The notes under the pieces: generated by a model
Databases searched by the model: none
The model's input: the letters and a program-made list of their open reading frames with translations, nothing else
Told to the model about the DNA's origin: nothing
NCBI GenBank assembly: GCA_023229135.1
Contig: JALNZT010000068.1
Location: 1-11,173, forward strand
Source: Bacteroidales bacterium
Lineage (GTDB): Bacteria > Bacteroidota > Bacteroidia > Bacteroidales > F082
Direction of reading: 5' to 3'
DNA length: 11,173 nt
Made by a program: the position numbers and the translations under genes
Shown here: one piece after another, positions 5,843-11,173 of the stretch
Position numbering within the stretch: the first letter of the stretch is position 1
Layout: each line of letters begins with the position of its first letter

Positions 5843-7090
5843 ATGGAAGTTTTAAATCATTCATTGTGGTTGATGCTGAGTTATCAATCGGTGGGTTTTT
5901 CACTGTATGGTTTTTATCAGTTTTTTCAGGAAAAGAGTGTCTCCAAATTACTTTTCGGATTATTTATGTTAGTCCTGGGGATCTCGAGCTTTTTGATTCA
6001 TATACATCTATTTGCGCACAACGCCTCACTTTTTATTCTTTTCCCATTGGTGTTTTGCTTTGGGCTAACATTGGTACCTCTATTTTATTTACATCACAAA
6101 TCGCTTTTGGTCAAAGACTTTAAGCTCAGGGCTATTGATCATAAGCACTTCATTCCATTTTTCGTGATGTTACTTTTGCTGATGCCTTTTTGGCTTCTTT
6201 TATCCATAAATCATCCGGAAAATCTCGACGCTGTTTATGGTGTGTTTTTATTGAAAAGTATGCCCGGAAGACAAACATGGCTTATTGAAATCATTATAAA
6301 ATCCGTGATAGGCATACAACTACTGATCTATTTGGGTTTTGGCATAAAGCTTTATAAAGATTTCTTTCGCGAAATGTCCTCTGAGATATACGGCGAACTA
6401 AAGTTGTATATCAATGGCATTCAAATATTTGCCATTAGTTTTGTAATTTTAATATTGTTGCTTATCAGTCACCGTTTTATACACGAAACCGGGGATAGCG
6501 TGAGTAGTACCTTATTTGTTTTAGCCCTACTAATATTGAATATCGGCCTGGCCTATTTTGGGATTCGCTTTGATGATAATGAGTTATATATAAGTAATTT
6601 AACACCTACTCAACAAGCTTTTGAAAAACAAAATAAGGTGATGGCAGAAGCCGCAATAAAAACCGCTGTACCGGAAAAAAAATACCAATCATCCTGTTTG
6701 TGCGATGATTTAAAAGAGGAGCTGATTGCTTCCTTACTTTTTTTAATGAAAGAGCAGGAACCCTTTACCAATTCAAAGGTACGCATTGAAGATATTGCAG
6801 AATTAGCAGGTACAAACACCAAATATTTATCGCAATTGATCAACGAACATTTCGGCAAGAACTTCCATGCTTTTTTAAACGATTACCGCTGCGCGAAAGT
6901 GGTAAAACTGTTTCACGATCCTAATTTTGATGATTACAGCATAGAAGGAATAGCTGAGACTTGCGGCTTTAACTCGCGGTCAACTTTCGTGGCATCTTTT
7001 AAAAAATATAGCGGAAAGCTTCCCTCGGAATACCGCAGCGCGATTCATGCAAAAAGCAAAAGGCAAGTTGGCTTTGATAAGAAAAGGTAA
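5843..7090 (+). CDS. 7TM membrane-bound AraC-family transcriptional regulator
   Basis: This 415-aa protein joins a membrane sensor half to a DNA-binding half. Seven hydrophobic segments can be seen at about 8-28, 36-57, 63-83, 103-122, 150-170, 187-209 and 222-243. A linker follows, including a CLC pair at C285/C287. The C-terminal AraC/XylS domain (about 305-400) has a first helix-turn-helix (IEDIAELAGTNTKYLSQLIN) and a second with the typical SIEGIAETCGF and F-x5-G-x2-PSEYR pattern. Such 7TM-AraC proteins are common in Bacteroidota and are thought to couple an envelope signal to nearby genes. It is divergent from the nos operon across 422 bp, which makes nos genes a possible target, but the signal and regulon cannot be read from sequence. 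The start at 5843 gives a complete first membrane segment; the ATG at 5809 is in another frame. Confidence 0.9.
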   Translation: MEVLNHSLWLMLSYQSVGFSLYGFYQFFQEKSVSKLLFGLFMLVLGISSFLIHIHLFAHNASLFILFPLVFCFGLTLVPLFYLHHKSLLVKDFKLRAIDHKHFIPFFVMLLLLMPFWLLLSINHPENLDAVYGVFLLKSMPGRQTWLIEIIIKSVIGIQLLIYLGFGIKLYKDFFREMSSEIYGELKLYINGIQIFAISFVILILLLISHRFIHETGDSVSSTLFVLALLILNIGLAYFGIRFDDNELYISNLTPTQQAFEKQNKVMAEAAIKTAVPEKKYQSSCLCDDLKEELIASLLFLMKEQEPFTNSKVRIEDIAELAGTNTKYLSQLINEHFGKNFHAFLNDYRCAKVVKLFHDPNFDDYSIEGIAETCGFNSRSTFVASFKKYSGKLPSEYRSAIHAKSKRQVGFDKKR

Positions 7091-7140
7091 AAAACTGTGG
7101 TTTGGCAAGATTAATGCCGTTAAACATTAACATAGTAAAT

Positions 7141-7542
7141 ATGAATTTTAGAGCGTCATTTTGTGACCCATTTAAAAAAGACATTATTGAAATGGGTGAA
7201 ATTGAGAAAGACAAGATAATGGAATCCTTTGAAAGAATTCCTTGGACTAAATTTCTTGAGGAAATGAAGTTGAAAAATGAAAATAAAATATATTATTCAC
7301 CTTCATTAGAAATTGAGAATAAAGATAATAAAAACGGACTTACAGTTTCCGCTGTTGATGAAAAGGAGTGGTATATATTTTTCAAAAGACCGAAATTGGT
7401 GAAAAAGTTCTTCGGTTTGACTGAAAAAATGGACGACGACTATTTGACTGACATAACTGGACAAACTGAATCGGATGTAAGAGATTGTCTGACTGCATTA
7501 ATTAATAATGATTTGACATTTTTAGAAAAAAAAATAAAATAA
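7141..7542 (+). CDS. Hypothetical small AT-rich cytoplasmic protein
   Basis: I do not recognise this family. The start at 7141 (MNFRASF) is preferred over the in-frame ATG at 7102 because the extra 13 residues look like translated leader; it gives 133 aa. The protein is rich in Lys, Asp and Glu, has no signal peptide or membrane segment, and contains an aromatic block (EWYIFFKRPKLVKKFFG) followed by a C-terminal helical part (TGQTESDVRDCLTALINND). Codon use is clearly more AT-rich than in the nos genes. It sits alone between the AraC gene and a decayed Fic gene, in what looks like an accessory segment. An immunity-type or other cassette protein would be a guess only. I see no obvious promoter or terminator. 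Confidence 0.6.
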   Translation: MNFRASFCDPFKKDIIEMGEIEKDKIMESFERIPWTKFLEEMKLKNENKIYYSPSLEIENKDNKNGLTVSAVDEKEWYIFFKRPKLVKKFFGLTEKMDDDYLTDITGQTESDVRDCLTALINNDLTFLEKKIK

Positions 7543-7776
7543 AAAGCTATAATACACGACATACAACATTGGATATTAGTTGATTAATTAAGCATTCTAC
7601 AACGCATCAAGTTCTATGTAACTGCACAGGAAAGCAGCCCGCAAACCCCAACGATTTCATACCGCCAACATTTGCGTTTATTGTAAAATGAACCCGTTTA
7701 TGGCAAAAAAAGATAAAAAACTCTCCTTCCTTTGAACGAAAAATAACAACGTGGCAAAACAGATAAAGTTAAAATT

Positions 7777-8656
7777 ATGAGTAAGGCGAAAATATCCATA
7801 CGTTTTTTTGACGACCGCGAATTGCGGGCCATTTAGGAAGAACAAAACGCTAAGTGGTGGTTTAGTGTTTTGGATATTGTAGCTTTGCTTACCGATCAAG
7901 ACTACACAAAAACCCGTAACTATTGGAAATACCTTAAAGCCAAATTGAAAAAAGAAAACAGCGAGTTGGTTAGTGCCACTATCCAACTGAGACTTTTAGC
8001 AAGTGACGGTAAACGATATTTAACCGATATGTTAGATTACGCTGGCGTTATAGCCCTAGGCAAAGAATTTCCGAGTAAAAAGGCAAACCGATTTATAGAA
8101 TGGCTTACTTTCAGTGATGAAAGCATAGATGGCAAAAGCAAAACAAAAGCGTATTTGCTATTTGAAAGTTCTTTCATCAATAGCATAGAAGTTGGCACAT
8201 CCAGAGGTTTGCTACAGATACACGCTTATTTGTTAGGAGGATTGTATGATTTTGCGGGACAAATCAGACAAAAAAATATTTCAAAAGGCGGTTTTCAATT
8301 TGCCACCTCACACTTTTTAGGCGACACATTAAAACAAAAAGACGCCATGCCAGAAGCTACCGATGACGAAATCGTCAACAAATAGGTAGAAATGAACATT
8401 GCACACCCATTTATGGAAGGCAATGGCAGAAGCACCCGAATATGGTTGGATCTGATATTGAAAAAACAACTCAAAAAATGCATGGATTGGAGCAAAATAA
8501 GCAAGCGAGATTATATGAACGCAATGATGCTTAGTCCAACAAAAAGTAGTGTTCTAAAAACTCTTGTGAAAAATGCGCTCACCAGCAAAATAAACGATCG
8601 CGAAATGTTTAGGAAAGGAATTGACCACTCCTACTTACTACGAAGAAAATGACTAA
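7777..8656 (+). pseudogene. Decayed Bro-N/Fic-domain protein (Fic AMP-transferase, class III type)
   Basis: An ATG at 7777 opens one reading frame broken by two in-frame TAG codons (7834-7836, codon 20; 8383-8385, codon 203) and a probable one-base insertion near 8635. Without these it would encode 292 aa. The N-terminal part (about 5-110, with KWWFSVLDIVALL and RYLTDMLDYAGVIALGKEFP) resembles Bro-N/RhuM-type domains. The C-terminal part is a Fic domain resembling Neisseria NmFic: GLLQIHAYLLGGLYDFAGQI, then the active-site motif HPFMEGNGRSTR (8404-8439), intact. Removing one T restores the ending SYYYEEND followed at once by TAA. That ending matches the inhibitory S-x3-E motif of class III Fic proteins; as written the frame ends SYLLRRK. 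Neither TAG lies in an expected stop position, and homologues as I recall them have W and Y there. Most likely an inactive remnant of a horizontally acquired gene. Confidence 0.85.
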
Positions 8657-8808
8657 TGGAATAACGGCAAAAAGGGACAGCAAAAAACGAAAACGTCAAC
8701 CAAGGCCTATCTAATAAGGGTTTCAGTAAAAAACCAATCTAATCCAACTCCGGTGAAAGGGAATAACCTAACAATCCTCAATTCCTAACTAAACATAGCC
8801 TCAGCCGT
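8657..8808. other. Convergent intergenic spacer, no feature seen
   Basis: This spacer separates the decayed Fic gene from the oppositely oriented TPM gene. I looked for a hairpin with a T tract for either direction and found none that is convincing. Confidence 0.5.
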
Positions 8809-9615
8809 TTACCAACTTCCACCGGCTCCACCACCGCCAAAGCTTCCGCCACCAAAACCTCCAAAGCTGCTACCGCCTCCGCCAAAACCACCCGAGCCTC
8901 CTGAGAAGTTTTGCCAGCTTCCACTATGTGAGCGACCACTTTGACTGGCCAAAAAAAGCATAGTCCAAAAAGGCAAATTACTTCCTTTACCTCCAATATG
9001 ATTGGTCGATCTACTGGCACGCATAATTATAAACACAATAAATAAAACCAGAATAACCACGAACCAGCCGGATCCTTGCTGCTGGTCATATTTGTCAGCA
9101 GTGTATAAACCCGAGGCAAGTCCAATAATAGCATCTGTTCCGAGCCACAAACCTTTAAAATAATCATTGTTCTTGAAGGCCGGAATCATTTCCTTATCCA
9201 CAATTCTGTTTGCTAAAGCATCGGGAATCACTCCCTCCAAGCCATAACCGGTGGCAATAAATGCCTTTCCTCGTTCTCGATCTGTTTTTGGTTTTACCAA
9301 AATAACCGCACCATTATTACTCCCTTTTTGACCCACACCCCATTGTTCGCCAAGGCGAAAGGCAAAGTCGGCCTCATCATAACCGGCTAAGTCGGATACC
9401 AAAACCACCAAAATTTGTGTGGAAGTGGTATCGTTATAGTTAACCAATTTCCGCTCCAGCTGCATTTGCTCGTCAGCCGATAGCGTATTGGTGAAATCAT
9501 TGACAAGCCGCGGTGGCTTTGGCTGCCCGGGAATTTGTGCAAACAAAAGATTCCCGCAAAAAAGCAGTGTTAAAGTAAAGAAAATATAGATTGAAAATCG
9601 GCTACTGTTTTTCAT
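8809..9615 (-). CDS. TPM-domain membrane protein with Gly-rich tail (YgcG family)
   Basis: This 268-aa exported protein has a signal peptide (about 1-26, ending LLFAQ) and a TPM domain (about 36-165: RLVNDFTNTLSADEQ at its start, TSTQILVVLVSDL, GVGQKGSNNGAVILV, then ATGYGLEGVIPD). A membrane segment follows at about 183-199, then a C-terminal tail made almost only of Gly, Ser and Phe ending GGAGGSW. This is the usual YgcG architecture. TPM proteins have been linked to phosphatase activity, photosystem II repair in plants and membrane-stress resistance in bacteria; the substrate here is unknown. The start codon overlaps the stop of the preceding TPM gene (ATGA at 9612-9615), which indicates translational coupling. 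With LemA it forms a three-gene operon. The Gly-rich tail is low-complexity and normal for the family. Confidence 0.92.
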   Translation of the reverse strand: MKNSSRFSIYIFFTLTLLFCGNLLFAQIPGQPKPPRLVNDFTNTLSADEQMQLERKLVNYNDTTSTQILVVLVSDLAGYDEADFAFRLGEQWGVGQKGSNNGAVILVKPKTDRERGKAFIATGYGLEGVIPDALANRIVDKEMIPAFKNNDYFKGLWLGTDAIIGLASGLYTADKYDQQQGSGWFVVILVLFIVFIIMRASRSTNHIGGKGSNLPFWTMLFLASQSGRSHSGSWQNFSGGSGGFGGGGSSFGGFGGGSFGGGGAGGSW

Positions 9616-10052
9616 TCTCCATAGGATATTTCATCGCTTAACTCATTAATATCATCCCGGTGGTACGGGAAATGCTTTTTCAATTTCCGACCGGCCAGCT
9701 CGACACCTTTTTCGAGCCCGGTTACAAAGTCACCGGTTTTAAAGTACTCCGCCATCAGCTCTTTCACATCTTCCCAAAAGTGTTCTTCAACCACGAGGTT
9801 GATTCCGCTGTCTCCAATTATAGCGAACTTTTTATCTTTCACTGCCAGATAGAACAACACACCATTGCGCTGCTCTGTTTGGTTCATCTGCAATTTATTA
9901 AATAAAAAGGCGGCATGATCAAGTGCTTCATTTTTACAATAATTTTCGATATGAACCCTGATCTCCCCTGAAGTATCTAACTCTGCCTTTAAAACAGCTG
10001 ATCTAATTCGATCCTTTTCTTCCTGAGTGAAAAATGATTGCGCATTCTGCAT
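9612..10052 (-). CDS. Short cytoplasmic TPM-domain protein
   Basis: This 146-aa protein consists of little more than one TPM domain: FTQEEKDRIRSAVLKAELDTSGEIRVHIE at the N-terminus, NGVLFYLAVKDKKFAIIGDSGIN in the middle and a helical LEKGVELAGRKLKKHFPY end. It has no signal peptide or membrane segment, unlike its downstream partner, so the operon encodes one inside and one exported TPM protein. It starts 28 bp after the lemA stop and its own stop overlaps the start of the next gene. The function is not established; the pairing with LemA and a YgcG-type protein is frequent in Bacteroidota and suggests a joint envelope-related role. Confidence 0.9.
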   Translation of the reverse strand: MQNAQSFFTQEEKDRIRSAVLKAELDTSGEIRVHIENYCKNEALDHAAFLFNKLQMNQTEQRNGVLFYLAVKDKKFAIIGDSGINLVVEEHFWEDVKELMAEYFKTGDFVTGLEKGVELAGRKLKKHFPYHRDDINELSDEISYGE

Positions 10053-10080
10053 GTTACTATATTTTTTGATTTATACGTTT

Positions 10081-10671
10081 TTAAAATTCCACTTGTGGCA
10101 CCTGATCTGCCCCCTGCGCTGCCTCAAAATAGGGTTTACTACCAAAGCCAAACATGCCGGCAAGCATGGTTTGTGGGAACGATTTGATATAGGTGTTATA
10201 GGTTCGTGTGGTTTCATTAAACTTCATGCGCTCTACTGTAATTCTGTTCTCGGTTCCTTCAAGTTGTGCTTGAAGTTCTAAGAAATTCTGGTTCGATTTC
10301 AATTCCGGATAACGCTCAACCACCACCATAAGGCGCGAAAGTGCGCCCGAAAGACCATCCTGTGCTTTTTGAAAGGCCTGAAGATTGGCTTCCGTCAAAT
10401 TGTCGGCATTCACGTTTACGCTTGTAGCTTTGGCGCGGGCTTCCACTACGCCGGTAAGCACTTCCTGCTCTTGCTTAGCAAAACCTTTCACGGTATTCAC
10501 CAGATTGGGAATAAGGTCGGCCCGGCGCTGATAAACATTTTCTACCTGAGCCCATTGCGCATCAACCTGCTCATTGTTCAAAACCATGGTGTTATATGTG
10601 TTCTTAAAAAATGCATAAAACATTACGATCACCAAAAGGATGACACCAATAATAATTAAGGTTTTCTTCAT
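10081..10671 (-). CDS. lemA: LemA family protein
   Basis: This 196-aa protein has one N-terminal membrane segment (about 4-22) and a long helical bundle. The family hallmark is clear: NTYNTMVLNNEQVDAQWAQV at about 24-43, then QRRADLIPNLVNTVKGFAKQE and VLTGVVEARAKAT, and later YPELKSNQNFLELQAQLEG and NRITVERMKFNETTRTYN. Length is normal for LemA. LemA is anchored by its N-terminus with the bundle in one compartment, and its molecular activity is uncertain. It is the first gene of a minus-strand operon with two TPM genes. I see no exact TAnnTTTG upstream; TATAGTTTG (minus strand, near 10767-10775) is off by one base in spacing. Confidence 0.95.
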   Translation of the reverse strand: MKKTLIIIGVILLVIVMFYAFFKNTYNTMVLNNEQVDAQWAQVENVYQRRADLIPNLVNTVKGFAKQEQEVLTGVVEARAKATSVNVNADNLTEANLQAFQKAQDGLSGALSRLMVVVERYPELKSNQNFLELQAQLEGTENRITVERMKFNETTRTYNTYIKSFPQTMLAGMFGFGSKPYFEAAQGADQVPQVEF

Positions 10672-10919
10672 AGCTGTAATTTATTACGTTGTTTAACCGT
10701 CAAATTTCGGAATTTTTAATGCACCGTAACAGCAAAGCGTTGTTTTTTTTTTAACTCACACTACGCAAACTATAGCCATTATGTTCATTCACAATAAATT
10801 ACAACAAGTAAAAATAAAAGATATCGCTGAGCGAGTGTACACGGAAAACGAAACATCAATACCCAACAATTTTTGTAATTTTGCATTCAGAAACATTCTA
10901 AATAATAAAATCTCAGCAA
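10672..10919. other. Divergent intergenic region between lemA and lpd
   Basis: This is 248 bp of AT-rich DNA. It contains a run of ten T from about 10742 with no hairpin before it, and the lpd -7 candidate near the right end. No gene is seen. Confidence 0.5.
10876..10883 (+). promoter_or_regulatory. Candidate Bacteroidota -7 element for lpd
   Basis: TAATTTTG is an exact TAnnTTTG match 36 bp before the lpd start. A TTTG -33 element is not evident at the usual spacing. Confidence 0.5.
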
Positions 10920-11173
10920 ATGAAATATGATGTGATTGTTATAGGCAGCGGCCCGGGTGGTTATGTAGCTGCTATTCGTGCCTCACAACTAGGCAAAAAG
11001 GTAGCTGTTGTAGAAAAAGCTGAAATTGGCGGTATCTGCCTCAACTGGGGCTGCATCCCTACAAAAGCCTTGCTAAAAAGTGCGCAGGTGTTCAATTATA
11101 TGAAGCATGCCGCCGACTATGGCATCACCCTGGAAAGCGAACCCAAGCCGGATTTCGAGAATATCGTGAGCCG
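10920..11173 (+). CDS. lpdA: Dihydrolipoyl dehydrogenase, N-terminal part (cut by window end)
   Basis: The first 84 codons of the E3 flavoenzyme are present. It reoxidises dihydrolipoamide in 2-oxoacid dehydrogenase or glycine cleavage complexes, using FAD and NAD+. The start gives MKYDVIVIGSGPGGYVAAIR, whose GxGxxG fold binds the FAD ADP moiety. VVEKAEIGGICLNWGCIPTK follows with the redox-active disulfide pair C40/C45 in the CLNWGC spacing of the family. CLN-x-GCIPTK distinguishes lipoamide dehydrogenases from mercuric or glutathione reductases reasonably well, though the remainder would be needed for certainty. It is divergent from lemA and shows no functional link to the rest of the window. 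Confidence 0.93.
   Translation, partial: MKYDVIVIGSGPGGYVAAIRASQLGKKVAVVEKAEIGGICLNWGCIPTKALLKSAQVFNYMKHAADYGITLESEPKPDFENIVS

Noticed and set aside
5809..6123. Separate 104-codon plus-strand gene starting before the AraC regulator
   Set aside because: It overlaps the first membrane segments of the regulator in another frame and looks like an out-of-frame reading of them.
7119..7776. Integron attC site around the orphan gene (GTTAAAC at 7119-7125 resembles a core site)
   Set aside because: No matching inverse core or imperfect palindrome could be paired with it, and a 7-bp match in AT-rich DNA is expected by chance.
7834..8385. Amber recoding (such as pyrrolysine) explaining two in-frame TAG codons in the Fic gene
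   Set aside because: None of the intact genes ending in this window uses TAG as a stop, which is suggestive, but neither does any contain an internal TAG. The same gene also carries a frameshift, so ordinary decay explains it better.
10742..10752. T run as an intrinsic terminator
   Set aside because: No GC-rich stem precedes it on the plus strand, and no plus-strand gene ends there.

Overview
The window looks like chromosomal DNA of a Bacteroidota bacterium. Four genes have a good match to the phylum-specific -7 promoter element TAnnTTTG, Shine-Dalgarno sequences are weak, a 7TM-AraC regulator of a type common in that phylum is present, and the proteins resemble Bacteroidota families. A finer placement (for example a marine Bacteroidales/Marinilabiliales relative) is only a guess.

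Layout: (1) Positions 1-5420, minus strand, are the promoter-proximal half of a clade II (Sec-exported) nitrous oxide reduction operon. In transcription order it has a NosZ-like protein (750 aa), a second NosZ-like protein with a C-terminal cytochrome c domain (793 aa), a small cytochrome c5-like lipoprotein, and a NosZ-linked membrane-anchored protein cut by the window edge. (2) Positions 5421-5842 are a divergent promoter region, followed on the plus strand by a 7TM-AraC regulator. (3) Positions 7091-8808 are an AT-rich accessory stretch with one orphan gene and a decayed Bro-N/Fic gene. (4) Positions 8809-10671, minus strand, are a LemA/TPM/TPM-YgcG operon. (5) From 10920 on the plus strand is the start of a dihydrolipoyl dehydrogenase gene.

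The main result concerns the two adjacent NosZ paralogues. Their copper sites have decayed in complementary fashion. The 793-aa protein keeps all seven predicted CuZ histidines but has lost every CuA ligand at its aligned position. The 750-aa protein keeps the full CuA set (H573, C608, C612, H616, M619) but has lost six of seven CuZ histidines. In ordinary NosZ homodimers the CuA of one subunit serves the CuZ of the other. The sequence therefore suggests an obligate A:B heterodimer with one complete CuA-CuZ centre, plus a heme c domain on the CuZ subunit. I do not know of a described two-subunit NosZ of this kind, but no database search was possible.

In the proposed electron path, the lipoprotein cytochrome and/or the fused heme domain feed CuA on the 750-aa subunit, which passes electrons to CuZ on the 793-aa subunit, where N2O is reduced to N2. 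The maturation genes (nosL, nosD, nosF, nosY) would be expected just outside the left edge.
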